Source of the DNA: Collybiopsis luxurians FD-317 M1
Lineage: Eukaryota; Basidiomycota; Agaricomycetes; Agaricales; Omphalotaceae
Assembly (NCBI GenBank): GCA_000827265.1
Contig: KN834849.1
Span: 73,085 to 137,084 of the forward strand
Direction: 5' to 3'
Length of the DNA: 64,000 bases
Positions 45,353 to 57,741 of the stretch are shown one piece after another. The notes beneath the pieces were generated by a model. The model was given only the letters and a program-made list of their open reading frames with translations, made no database searches and was not told where the DNA came from. Position numbers and translations under genes: made by a program. Every line of letters begins with the position of its first letter. Positions within the stretch are counted from its first letter, which is position 1.

Positions 45353-47398
45353 ATGTTTCGCTCTGCTGCTCTGATCTCTTTCACTTTCCTCGCTGTTGCG
45401 TACGGTCAGCAACCGGGAACGCTTACTGCGGAAACTCATCCTCCTCTCACCTGGCAACAGTGTACCGCTTCAGGTTGCACTACCCAGACTTCCGCGGTTG
45501 TGCTTGACGCTAACTGGCGATGGACTCATGCTACTAACTCCAGCACAAACGTAAATCATCATTTGATCCCTATCTGAGACATCTTGGCTGATTCTGTACA
45601 ACTATCAGTGCTACACGGGCAACACTTGGGACGCGACTCTTTGCCCCGACCCTACTACTTGTGCGGCAAATTGTGCTCTTGATGGTGCAGACTATCCAGG
45701 TATTCATGATTATTGAAAAAATGTAAATTGCTGCGGCTCTGTTGACGCATTGTATCAGGCACCTACGGTGTAACTGCGAGCGGGAGCTCTTTGACGCTCA
45801 AGCTTGTTACTCAATCATCCCAGAAGAATGTCGGCTCTCGTCTTTACCTCATGGCCCCCGGGTCTACCACCGAGTATCAGTCATTCAAACTTATCAACCA
45901 AGAGTTCACTTTCGACGTGGATGTTTCTCAGCTGCCTTGTGGTCTCAACGGCGCTGTCTACTTCTCGCAGATGGACATAGATGGTGGAACAGTAAGTCCA
46001 GACTTGCAGACGAGTATTTTTCAACTGAGAATTCTTTGTCCAGTCTCGTTTCCCGACCAACAAAGCCGGCGCCAAATTCGGAACTGGATATTGTGACTCT
46101 CAGTGTCCCCACGACATCAAGTTCATTGATGGCCAGGTTAGTCTTATTTTCTTTCTAGCACAACACGATCTCAGTGTTCCTTGTACTTAGGCCAACATCA
46201 ATGACTGGACTCCTGCTTCCAACAATGGTAACACTGGGTAAGTCGAGAATTGTTCAAAACGATCTTTTCCTGATTATCTTTCTCTCTGCTTCACAGGACA
46301 GGTAGTTTGGGTGAGGAGAACTTTTCGTGGCTTTTCTTGTATTGAAACTAAACAACGAAAACAAGGTTCCTGCTGCGCCGAGATGGATATCTGGGAAGCT
46401 AACTCAATTTCGGCTGCTGTAACCCCTCACCCTTGCACTGTTACTGAGCAGACTTCCTGCACTGGTACCCAATGCTCCTCTCCAAACTCTACAGCAGGTG
46501 TTTGTGACCAAGCCGGTTGCGACTTCAACTCGTACCGTCTCGGAGACACCTCTTTCTATGGCCCTGGCATGACAGTCGACACCACCAAGCCATTCACCAT
46601 CGTCACTCAGTTCATATCTTCTAACAACCAGTCCTCGGGAACTCTCTCCGCCATTCGTCGCTTATACGTTCAGAACGGCCAAGTCATCCAAAATTCGATG
46701 ACCAACATCGCTGGAATTGACGCTACCAACGAGATCAGTACACAATTCTGCCAACAACAAAAGACTGCCTTCGGCGACACGGACACGTTCGACCAAAAGG
46801 GTGGACTTACGGGAATGGGAACTGCTTTGAACGACGGAATGGTTCTCGTCCTCAGTTTGTGGTACGTGTCATTGCCAATATCTTCTGCATAATGGTTAAG
46901 AGTGCTTCTGAACAGGGATGACTATGCTGTGAACATGCTCTGGCTCGACAGTACCTACCCGACGTAGGGAGCTTTATTCTTGTATATTGCGCGTGTTTTG
47001 ATGTTATGCATTTTTTAGGGACGGCACCAAGCCCGGTGACTTCCGAGGCACCTGTGCGACCAGCTCTGGAGTGCCTGCGACGGTTGAATCCCAGTCTCCA
47101 AATGCTCAAGTCATCTACTCGAACATCAAAGTCGGTGCTATCGGATCGACTTACAGTACCAGTGGCACCAGTCCAACCGGTACCCAGCCAACAGGAACCA
47201 GCCCAACAGGAACTAACCCTCCTAGTGCCACACAGACTGTCTGGGGCCAGTGGTAAGTTTCCAAACACATTCAGCGCGACTCTCAATTAATTTTTAACTT
47301 CTTCTAGCGGTGGTATTGGCTACTCTGGACCGACCAGTTGCGCGTCTGGATCCACTTGCCAGAGCTCAGGCCCTTACTACAGTCAGTGCATTCCCTAA
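45353..47398 (+). CDS. cbhI: Cellobiohydrolase I, GH7 with C-terminal CBM1 (copy A)
   Basis: Secreted processive cellulase acting from the reducing end of cellulose. The 514-aa model has ten exons: 45353-45550, 45609-45699, 45759-45991, 46044-46136, 46191-46237, 46297-46310 (14 nt), 46366-46861, 46916-46963, 47019-47252 and 47308-47398. The signal peptide is [18 protein letters not shown]. The GH7 catalytic set lies in EMDIWEAN: nucleophile Glu231, Asp233 and acid/base Glu236 (precursor numbering). After the catalytic domain come a Thr/Pro/Gly linker with GTSPTGT repeats and a CBM1 ([12 protein letters not shown]...YYSQC). The 14-nt exon is needed to keep frame into CCAEMD. It is part of a tandem duplication with copy B. 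Confidence 0.96.
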
Positions 47399-47887
47399 GT
47401 ACGCCTAAGAAATAGAAGGGATCCATCCGAGATGGCATTTGATTAATTGTAAAATTTGAATTTCACCATGTAGTCTTTACTTGTTTTTGATTATAAACAC
47501 GTCGGTTATCTCCATAGTTTTCGAGTGAAACCGAGCTGAAACGGTTGTCCTGGAGTCTGCAGTCCGGGACTTGGACTGACTTATCTTGAGTTAGAAAGTT
47601 TATGAACTCGATAAACTACCTACAGGTTGGACGACTAACGTACAACCTGCTACTCACCTTCAACTTTTTCTGGGCGCGTCGCAACGTCGCGGTCAAGACT
47701 CACATGATCGGTGGTATATGACACATCTCTGAATTGTTGTTTCTTCAGAATCTAGATAGAGCTGAGGATGCACATGAATAAATTAGGAAATAGAATACAA
47801 GAATAAAGCGAATCGTAAAAGGAAGTATAACGGTTACAGAGTAATGAGCCTATACAGAAGGTGCACATAAAGAATTATAGCTCGAAT

Positions 47888-48572
47888 TCAGGAGCGTCGT
47901 AGGCGCAATATTCGATTGAAGAAACCAGAATCATTAGGCGTCTGCTTCAAGTGTTCGATTTGGGAAGGTGAGTTAGCTTTAGAGCTGTGAACCGGAATGA
48001 GGTTCTGAAAGCGACGCGAGTAAATAATGAAAGTCATAACCCCAACAACCTCCGGTGTAACTCCTGCAATGAGGAGTTCGGCGGGACCACGATGCAGAAG
48101 TCGTGACCGCTTGATGCCAAATTTGTCACAGAAAGAGAGAAAGGTCGACTGTACCAGATTTACTTGCCCGCACCAATATGCGTATTACCATATGGCACTG
48201 GAGTCGATGTAGCCAAAGAATGGAAAGTCATTTGAAAGGTTGATGTTAACTTCGAATGTTTTCAGAGAGCTTGGAAAGGGCAGAACTTGCTGAACGAAGT
48301 ATTCTTGGCTGTACCCACAACTGAAGCACCCCTGTCTTTAGTGGTAAGGTATGTGGAAAGAGAAGGATTTGGGGAGCCGTCGGCGTGTGAAGTTTTGATA
48401 GTGTTAGCGGGGGTGGTCCAGGGGTGGTGAGTGCAGTGACGAGCTGAGCTGAATGGCAAGTTTGAAGAAGGTGGGGAGTTGAGTGGAAAAGGAGACGTCG
48501 CTTAGAGACAAAATGGGATCAGGGCTGCTGGTTTTAAGATTTGATAGATGAGCATCGTAAGCGGGGAGACTG
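47888..48572 (-). CDS. Probable unidentified gene between the two cellulase copies
   Basis: The minus strand carries at least three exon-like frames. The 3' one (about 48147 to the stop at 47888) reads STFLSFCDKFGIKRSR, PAELLIAGVTPEVVGVMTF, and ends FFNRILRLRRS. Upstream a frame with YSQEYFVQQVLPFPSS, TFEVNINLSNDFPFFGYID is followed by a GTAATA donor near 48192. Before that comes LPAYDAHLSNLKTSSPDP. Phases between exons do not all close in my hands and no in-frame ATG is found for the first piece, so the gene may be decayed. I do not recognise the family. Confidence 0.4.
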
Positions 48573-50183
48573 AAGCATTGTAATGAATGTCGAACAGAAA
48601 AAAAAAATCAAAGTGAAATCGGGGCTATATGCTTTGCGAATGATCCTTATATTATCCCAATAGATACAAGTTCAGATATCTCTGTAAACCCAAGCTTCCA
48701 GGTAATATATGAATCGCTTCAGCAGATCGTCTCTAGTCTACCCACCAGTACCAGCGACCACTGGCTATTAGCCTGTACCGCAATTAAGGGAAGCGTCGAC
48801 ATAAAGGCTATGGTCCTGGAGGGATCCAAGCGGGAATAACTGACAGAAGATACGAGTGATAGTTGAGGTGGCAAAGAACCCTGAAAGAACCTTTCCCTTC
48901 AATCAGAATCAATGACCACTGCTTAGGAAGCGACATCACTCTCTCCAACCCGATTCTAGTCCGACTCCTTCACCCTCTGGCAGTCAGAACCCCTCCAATT
49001 CGCTGTCCACGATTTCAATTACCCCCTTTGCCTGGTTCACCCCAAAGAACCGTCTCCAAGAAGATGAACGAGGCCTCAGACGTCAGTCCTTCCGGGACAA
49101 ATGAGGAACTTGATTATGTACAGCGCAGCCTGCCTCCCGGAACTACCTCTATTCCAAGATTCCGCTGTTCATCCCGAACTCTTGGCCTAACACCATAACT
49201 TCTGGCTTGTCCTCGCGGCCTTCAAATCTCCCCAAGAGACAGAGAGATGTACTCGCGAGCCGGAACACCCTCGTCCCAGCGCTAGCTCTCGCCAAGGGAC
49301 CTATCGAACGACGGTAGGGACTCCAATCGATTCCCACCCCATTGGTGGCCTGTGGAGGAAGATCTCTTTTCCACTACTTTTGACAGCGTCGCAATTGTAG
49401 CTGAATAGGTGTGTATATTTCTGATTGTATTATACACGCGCCTCTCTTTATTTTCCCATCCTATCGTCATATGAACATTATAATATGTCTATCTGCCCTG
49501 TCCTATGAGCCAGTCGGTTTCGAGTCTTCCTATTTCCCCTGTTGTGGCCCGTCTACTATTCTATCTACTATTATCTGTCCTATCCTATGACCTACTATCT
49601 ATTCTTAACCTGCACTCTATTTCTAGATTTTAACTGCACTTTCAGGAACCCAGGTACCTTCCATTGATATCTCTACTGGATCATTTCCCTCATTCCCTAT
49701 CACAAACATGGTCGTTCATAATATGAACAGCCGTTTCTAGTTCAACCATTGTTCCACACCTAGAGTAGTACATCCCCGGCTAGCAGCACTGATATGATAT
49801 CAGCCGCTATCTGAAATATGCGACGAGTCACGAAGGTCGCCCCGATAGCCTCAAACGAAGACAATCACTAAACTTGGTATTCCGGAGTGACAAAGCCTTC
49901 GTCGACATCATTCCATTCTTGGGTTTCCTCTGAAACATCCCACTCAAACACTCGAAGGGTCAGTCTCCCGGAACCGAGAAGAGAAATGTATAAAGTGTCT
50001 CTATCGTATCGAAACCTTTCTCATTGGGTGCTGCCCCCGTAAAGCACCCCCCCATCCATGTCGAATCTATTCAGGGAGAGCTCCGTCATATATCCTTTGT
50101 CTACCGAGCAAACTTGCTTTCTCTGGGACTCCTGATAGTGCCGAAACTAGGAAAATTGTCACCTTGCCTCATCCTCCGATGCG
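48573..50183. other. Gene-free spacer with low-complexity pyrimidine-rich part
   Basis: About 1.6 kb. From 49480 to 49640 there are repeated CTATC/CTACTAT/TCCTATGA words, such as CCTATCCTATGACCTACTAT. The region may contain transposon remains, but no terminal repeat, polymerase motif or target duplication is visible. Confidence 0.4.
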
Positions 50184-50488
50184 TACTTCAATTTCGACGA
50201 TCAGCTGTTGAAACTGAAGCTGTATCCTCGGAATCTCTAGAGCTGTGACATCTAACATGTCTTCAATAACTTACTCAAAACCATCTTTTGAAATGCTCTC
50301 TGCTTTTTTCAGACCTGCGATGATTATCCGAAAAAGCGTAGCTTAATGTATGTCCACTTTCCAATCTTTTCAAACTGTGACTACAACAAAGCATCTCCTA
50401 TTCGGAAAATGTGCGGTTTAAGTACGCTCCTGCTCAATTTCCGGAGAAATTGGTGCAAAAGAGAGTGCGCTAGGGGCACAGCGTTTGG

Positions 50489-50496
50489 TATATAAG
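50489..50496 (+). promoter_or_regulatory. TATA box of cellobiohydrolase copy B
   Basis: TATATAAG about 60 bp before the ATG at 50554, at the same place as in copy A. Confidence 0.65.
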
Positions 50497-50553
50497 TCGT
50501 CTTATTATGCAGAATAACTCTCCATCGGTCTTCACCTGGTCAGGGATTTCACA

Positions 50554-52597
50554 ATGTTTCGCTCTGCTGCTCTGATCTCTTTCACTTTCCTCGCTGTTGC
50601 GTACGGTCAGCAAGCGGGAACGCTTACTGCAGAGACTCATCCTCCTCTCACCTGGCAACAATGTACCGCTTCGGGCTGCACTACCCAGACTTCCTCGGTT
50701 GTGCTTGACGCTAACTGGCGATGGACTCATGCTACTAACTCCAGCACAAACGTAAATCATCATTGATCTCTGTCCGAGATATTTTGGCTAATTCTGTATA
50801 ACTGTCAGTGCTACACGGGTAACACTTGGGACGCGACTCTTTGCCCCGACCCTACTACTTGTGCGGCAAATTGTGCTCTTGATGGTGCAGACTATGAAGG
50901 TATACACGATTATTGAAAAATGTAAATTGCCGCGGCTCTGTTGACGCGTTATATCAGGCACCTACGGTGTAACTGCGAGCGGGAGCTCTTTGACGCTCAA
51001 GTTTGTTACTCAATCATCCCAGAAGAATGTCGGCTCTCGTCTTTACCTCATGGCCCCCGGGTCTACCACCGAGTATCAGTCATTCAAACTTATCAACCAA
51101 GAGTTCACTTTCGACGTGGATGTTTCTCAGCTGCCTTGTGGTCTCAACGGCGCTGTCTACTTCTCGCAGATGGACGCAGATGGTGGAACAGTAAGTCCAG
51201 ACCTGCAGACGAGCCTTTTTCAACTGAGAACTCTTTGTCCAGTCCCGTTTCCCGACGAACAAAGCCGGCGCCAAATTCGGAACTGGTTATTGTGACTCTC
51301 AGTGTCCCCACGACATCAAGTTCATTGATGGCCAGGTTAGTCTTATTTTCTTTCTAGCACAACACGATCTCAGTGTTCTTTATACTTAGGCCAATATCGA
51401 TGACTGGACTCCTGCTTCCAATAATGCTAACACTGGGTAAGTCAAGAATTGTTAAAGATGATCTTTTCCTGATTATTTTTCTCTCTGCTTCACAGGACGG
51501 GTAACGTGGGTGAGGAAGACTTTTCGTGACTTTCCTTGTATTGAAACTAAACATCGAAAAAAAGGTACCTGCTGCGCCGAGATGGATATCTGGGAAGCCA
51601 ACTCAATTTCGGCTGCTGTAACCCCTCACCCTTGCACTGTTACCGAGCAGACTTCCTGCACTGGTACCCAATGCTCCTCTCCAAACTCTACAGCAGGTGT
51701 TTGTGACCAAGCCGGTTGCGACTTCAACTCGTACCGTCTCGGAGACACCTCTTTCTATGGCCCTGGCATGACAGTCGACACCACCAAGCCATTCACCGTC
51801 GTCACCCAATTCATATCTTCTAACAACCAGTCCTCGGGAACTCTCTCCGCCATTCGTCGCTTATACGTTCAGAACGGCCAAGTCATCCAAAATTCGATGA
51901 CCAACATCGCTGGAATTGACGCTACCAACGAGATCAGTACACAATTCTGCGAACAACAAAAGACTGCCTTTGGCGACACGGACACGTTCGACCAAAAGGG
52001 TGGACTTACGGGAATGGGAACTGCTTTGAACGACGGAATGGTTCTCGTCCTCAGTTTGTGGTACGTGGAATCGCTAATGACTTTTGTACAATGCTTAAAG
52101 GTGCTTCTGAACAGGGATGACTACGCTGTGAACATGCTCTGGCTCGACAGTACCTACCCGACGTAGGGAGCTTTATTCTTGTATATTGCGCGTGTTTTGA
52201 TGTTATGCATTGCTCAGGGACGGCACCAAGCCCGGTGACTTCCGAGGCACCTGTGCGACCAGCTCTGGAGTGCCTGCGACGGTTGAATCCCAGTCTCCCA
52301 ACGCTCAAGTCATCTACTCGAACATCAAAGTCGGTGCTATCGGATCGACTTACAGTACCAGTGGCACCAGTCCAACCGGTACCCAGCCAACAGGAACCAG
52401 CCCAACAGGAACCAACCCTCCTGGTGCCACACAGTCTGTCTATGGCCAGTGGTGAGTTTCCAAACACATTCAGCCCGTCTCTCTAATGATTTCAAACTTC
52501 CTTTAGCGGTGGTATTGGCTACTCTGGACCGACGACTTGCGCGTCTGGATCCACATGCCAGACCTCAAGCCCTTACTACAGCCAGTGCCTTCCTTGA
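50554..52597 (+). CDS. cbhI: Cellobiohydrolase I, GH7 with C-terminal CBM1 (copy B)
   Basis: A 514-aa paralogue of copy A with the same ten-exon layout: 50554-50751, 50809-50899, 50958-51190, 51243-51335, 51390-51436, 51496-51509 (14 nt), 51565-52060, 52115-52162, 52218-52451 and 52507-52597. Signal peptide, Glu231/Asp233/Glu236 and the CBM1 are all kept. Amino-acid differences are few: for instance the segment around the small exon reads ANTGTGNVGTCC here and GNTGTGSLGSCC in copy A, and the CBM1 has TTCAS in place of TSCAS. Introns differ more than exons. Both genes look functional, so dosage or slightly different regulation is plausible. Confidence 0.96.
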
Positions 52598-52877
52598 GTT
52601 CGCCTAAGAATTTGAAGTGATGCATCCGAGGTGCCATTCGATCAATAAGTATGATTTGAATTCCACCATGTAGTCTTGTTTTCTTGGTTATATCTATATT
52701 TTCGAATGAATCCGAGTTGAAACAGTTACCTTGGGCCAACCTACGTTGAGTTAGAAATTTCATAAACTCGAAAAATCCCTTTTACCTGTTACTCATCTTG
52801 ACCTTTTTCTGGGCGCGTCGCGGCCAAGTCGCGGGAAGGCTCACATGATCGGTGTTATATGACGCATCGCTGAATTT

Positions 52878-53219
52878 TGAGTCTTTGCCTCGTTCGTCCT
52901 GGATATCTCAGACTCTACGCCAATACCTGCTTCATGCTTCCTAGATGCTCAAGCTCACAACAAGAACTAGACATTCTTGTCTGTCTAGGGGAATTAACTC
53001 ATCTGCGTCCCTGGAAAGCCAGGCTCTTAAGCAGAAGCTTAGATCGCAAAAGCCTGTTCCAACCCCCACTGCTTTCAGATATAAGGAAAAAGTTTTCACG
53101 GATACTAAAGGGAAAGATGAAGGCCCAAAACCCAGACACGGTACTATCCTAAATTTTGTCTCCAATTTTGTAACTCAAACCCGCAATACGTAGCCAAAAG
53201 AAATACCGCAGGAGTTCAA
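52878..53219. other. Intergenic, upstream of MIP1
   Basis: About 340 bp between the duplicated unit and the MIP1 start. No supported gene. Confidence 0.45.
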
Positions 53220-56200
53220 ATGCTGTCTCGCTCCTTACACGAGCAGATATTCAAAAACTGCACGTTCCCTTCACCTCCCAAAACCTATACCAATATATCC
53301 CTCCAACATTTGTCGGCCCATGGCCTGGATCCGACCCAGTCATCCACATTACCCTCCATTGATTTCACATTACCCCCGCTCCAAGGACAGACCCTACTCG
53401 AACACTTTCACCGCATCGGAATATCTTCTTCTGAGCCGTACATATCTCTTGCCAAAGAATTTGCGGAGGCAGAGTTGCCGCCTATGCCAGATGACTGGAA
53501 TTTGCAGGCTGGATGGACCAAGTATCATCACAGCTCAGATGGCTCTGGTTATTTTGAGCACGTCCCTTTCCCAATGCACGAAGGAAAACCAGAATTATTA
53601 CTCGCGTTCGACGTGGAAACCATGCCCAAATATCATCAATATCCCATCATAGCATGCGCAGCTTCTCCAAATGCCTGGTACACCTGGTTATCTCCCTGGA
53701 TTCTCAACCCTTCCTCTAACTCTCCGGAACACCTCATCCCTCTTGGTCCTTCAGATATATCACGTGTGATTGTCGGGCATAATGTTTCATACGACCGCGC
53801 CCGAATTAAAGAAGAGTATCATTTGGAAGGAACGAAAAACCGATTTTTAGATACGATGTCGCTTCACGTCGCCATCAAAGGCATCTCTTCTCACCAGCGA
53901 CCTGCCTGGATGAAATATCGGAAAGCAAAACAGGACGCGATAGATTCCAGAGACGAAGCGATCGAGGCCGTAGTACATCTACTTCGTGCTGTCGAGCAGC
54001 AGCTAGAGGCTCTCGAACAGGCAATTGCATCTGGGCAGAAGAATGATGAAGGGGAAGTCCAAAAATTGGTAGACTTACAGACCAAGTTGGAGGAGTCCTT
54101 GTCTGGTCGCCAGTTCACTGAATCAGCTTCTACTGATACACATCCAATTGATTCTTCGCCAGCCGAGGTTTTCCTGGACGACGATGTCTCTTCAGAAGCA
54201 AGTCAGAGGCGATGGGAAAATGTTACATCCGGAAATAGCCTTGTCGATGTTGCGAAGCTGCACTGTAATATTGATATTTCGAAGGAGATCAGAAATGATT
54301 TTATGGCTTGCACTCCTCTCGAAATATTGGACGGTATTCATGACTATATCGGTTACTGTGCCTCTGATGTGAAGACTACTCATGCTGTCTTCAAGAAGGT
54401 CCTTCCTGGTTTCTTACAAGCTTGTCCTCATCCGGTCAGCTTTGCTGGTGTCGCGACTATGGGTAGTGGATTTTTACCTGTCAATGAACAGTGGGAAGCA
54501 TACATCAATAGAGCAGAACGAGTTTGGCAGGCTTTGGAAGGAAAAGTTCGATCTGGCCTGGAAAATTTGGCTAGAGCGGCCGTGAAGGACTACAAAGTCT
54601 CGTCGCCTGATTCTCCTGTAATCGGCCCTTGGCAGGATGACGTTTGGCTGAATCAAATGGATTGGACCCCCAAGGTAGCCGGTAAGACCAGAGGGATATA
54701 TCCTCCAGGAGAAGATCCCGTATGTTCGTTCAAAAGTGTTGATACGAAGTTTTTTGAAAATTCTTGCACAGGACAACTCTCAGACATCGGGCGATGTGGC
54801 AAAAACACCGGAACCCTCTGACTCACTTCCTTCTTGGTATGCAACGGTACTTTCCAACCCGTTCTCTCAAAAGTGCCTCGAACGTATCCTTCCCCTTCTT
54901 CTCCGGCTTTCCTTCAACAGCCATCCATTGCGCTTCACGCCAAAAGACAAGTGGCATTATGTTCCTTCAAGCGACTCGAAAGACATAGCTTTACTTCCAA
55001 CGGCCATTAAAAAGGGCCTCAAAACTGGGTCCGTTCTAAGTCGTACTCATGCTCTTTCCTTACTCGAGGGTGGGGGTATGACATCTTGTGATGTTGATCT
55101 TGCTTTAAAGCTCAGCCGTGGCAACAAAGGCGAAGACGTCCAGCATGCAGTGCTACAACTCGCCGCGAATGCTTCTCGGACAGATCCGACAATGGTAGCG
55201 GATGATCCTTGGCTAAGCCAGCTCGATTGGGCGGCTGTTAAAGTGGACACTAATGGCACTCCCAAGCCGAAGGTCAAAGCCAAGCCGCAGAAGCCTCCGC
55301 CTGTGTACTGGCCGAAGTGGTACTGGGATCTTACCAAACCGAAAAAGGGCTCGTCTCCAGGCTCTTTAGACATCACTATTCGGAATCGGTTTTCTCCTCT
55401 TTTATTGAAAATGTCCTGGCACGGGTTTCCTCTCTTCTACTCCCGGGAGCATGGATGGATATTCCGTGTTCCGCTTACGCCTGAGTCAGAGGTAGATTCA
55501 GCCGCGAAGCAAAAGTTGAAACGATCAACTCCGCTCAGCTTTTATGACCCGGATGATCAACATCTCGCGAATGCAATCGACTACGAGTTTTATAAGCTCC
55601 CGCATAAAGATGGAGACTCGGCTAACGTTGGTAGTCCTTTGGCCAAATCTTTTCTTAAGTACGCCATGGATGGCGTCCTCCGAAGTAGCGCCGGAGACGA
55701 GCTGAAGGAGTTGGTCGATGTCGGAGTTCAATGCAGTTACTGGATTAGTGCGAGGGACAGGATTTTGAATCAGATGGTTAAGTGGGAGGACGAAGAGTCC
55801 AGTATGGGCTTTCCACTTACTCCACCATCGTCGACGGAGGAACTCGATCGCGCTCAGAAAGAATTGACGGACATTGCTGCTGCTCTAGGAGAGGATTTTG
55901 TAGAGAACCCTCGAGAGAAAAAATGGGGTATTATAATTCCTCAAGTCATTACCATGGGCACTGTTACTCGACGAGCGATTGAGAAAACATGGCTTACGGC
56001 TAGTAATGCGAAAAAGAATCGAGTTGGTTCCGAGCTGAAGGCCATGGTCCGCGCACCTCCAGGTTATGCAATTGTCGGTGCAGATGTTGATTCCGAGGAG
56101 CTATGGATATCTAGCTGCATGGGCGACGCGCAATTTGGTATGCATGGCGCTACCGCTATCGGTTGGATGACGCTAGAAGGGACTAAATCGGCCGGCACAG

Positions 56201-57300
56201 ATTTGCATTCCAAGACCGCTAGTATTCTTGGTATCTCTCGAGATCAGGCGAAGGTTTTCAATTATTCCCGAATTTACGGTGCAGGTATGCGGCACGCGAT
56301 GTCCCTACTTCAGCAAGGCAACCCGAACATGACTCAGGAGGAAGCCCAAAAACTCGCAGAGAATCTGTATGCGTCGACCAAAGGGAAAAACACCCACCGG
56401 GGTGACATGTTTGGCAGAAAATTCTGGTACGGTGGGACGGAGAGCTATCTCTTCAATAAACTTGAGGAGATCGCTTTATCTGATAAGCCTCAGACTCCTG
56501 CACTCGGCTGTGGCGTTACAGACGCCTTGCAGAAAGATTGTCTCCCCGCCGGATTTGGCTCCGATTACATGCCCTCCCGTATCAATTGGGTCGTGCAGTC
56601 TTCCGGCGTCGATTATCTCCATCTCTTGATTGTATCCATGGACCACCTTACTCGCAAGTACAACATCACCGCTCGATATCTTATCTCTGTCCATGATGAG
56701 TTGAGATATCTTGTCAAAGAAGAAGACCGGTTCAGGGCCGCACTCGCACTGCAAATTGCCAACCTTTGGACTCGGAGTATGTTTGCTTACAAGCTCGGAC
56801 TAGATGATCTACCCCAAGGTGTAGCGTTCTTTTCTGCTGTCGATGTCGATAAGGTTCTTCGAAAAGAAGTGGACATGCCTTGTGTCACTCCGTCACAACC
56901 AATTCCTATACCTCCCGGCGAAAGTTTGGGCATTGCGGACGTGCTTACGCGGACCAATGGAGGCTCACTATGGGCAGATGGGCGGCCTATGGAAGAAGGC
57001 GGTACCTCTTCAACTTGGGAAGGGAGCCTCGAGGGATATGCCGAGGCAGATTGCCTCACTCATCGAGCGAGCAGCCCCGCTTTTCTTCGAGCTCAGGCGA
57101 CATCCGATCTTAGTGAAATCAAGCACCTCGCGAAACAGGCTCAAGGCAAGAAATACAGCGGACATACTGGTGGTGGAGGAAAGGATCCAAAAAATAGTTC
57201 GAAGCGCAGAAAATCTGTCCCTGTTGGGAACGGAGAGGGTGTGGACTGGACTGAGATTGTGGAACGTCTTGTGCGCGAAGGGAGGGAGTTGATGTTGTAG
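53220..57300 (+). CDS. mip1: Mitochondrial DNA polymerase gamma catalytic subunit
   Basis: Family A polymerase that replicates mitochondrial DNA. The 1342-aa model has two exons, 53220-54719 and 54772-57300, with one 52-nt intron in the linker. Exonuclease motifs are Exo I AFDVETMPKY (Asp131, Glu133), Exo II GHNVSYDRAR (Asp192) and Exo III YCASDVKTTHAVF (Asp383), so proofreading should be active. Polymerase motifs are A VGADVDSEELWISS (Asp938), B RDQAKVFNYSRIYGAG and C VHDELR (Asp1142). About 130 C-terminal residues past the polymerase core are basic and Ser/Gly-rich, as fungal Mip1 often has extra tail. The N-terminus (MLSRSLHEQIFKNC) is a weak but possible targeting sequence. Confidence 0.96.
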
Positions 57301-57741
57301 AATTCAAGAGAAACTAATTTATATACACTCATTTATTTTGTATAATAGTCACGTCTAGTATCAATTGCTCCCCCCTGAAAACTGATAATATGTATCTTGA
57401 TGAGGATATGCAGTATTCGCTTTGCTACCAGGCTGCCAGCTCTGAGTTGACGAGGTTCGGCAGCTTCCATTCAAACGAAAAATGCGGTCCCAGATACGTA
57501 CATTGGAAAATGATTACTACGGCAGTACAGGACTACGTTGGGACTACAACGAAGCGCACACGCTGCAAGGATAGCAGACTGAAATTGACGCCGATAGATA
57601 GCCAGCTCGAAGATGTAGGTTAGGATATGTGAAGCATAATCGAACTACGGGTATAAATACAATTCGAATAATAAATCAATAGTAAATGAGTCCCAGAGAG
57701 GATTACCGAACAAAAACAGAGCAGAACGAATCAGAGGAGGA
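57301..57741. other. Convergent 3' intergenic region
   Basis: About 440 bp between the stops of MIP1 and the AN1 zinc-finger gene. No coding signal. Confidence 0.45.

Larger units (their letters stand above)
44977..47736 (+). repeat. Duplicated cellobiohydrolase unit, copy A
   Basis: This unit reappears at 50184-52877. The match begins around TACTTCAATTTCGACGATCAG upstream of the gene. It includes promoter, gene and 3' flank, and fades after GAGTTAGAAA and CACATGATCGG near 47736. Flanks differ in small indels. Coding exons are nearly identical. Confidence 0.85.
50184..52877 (+). repeat. Duplicated cellobiohydrolase unit, copy B
   Basis: Second copy of the unit at 44977-47736, in direct orientation about 2.4 kb downstream. 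The 5' flank lacks a short stretch (CCCACG) found in copy A. The 3' flank ends in the same GGGCGCGTCGC...ACATGATCGG block. Confidence 0.85.

Noticed and set aside
48863..49198. 111-codon plus-strand frame as a retrotransposon gag piece
   Set aside because: Pro-rich but no zinc knuckle, protease or reverse transcriptase motif, and no long terminal repeats seen.
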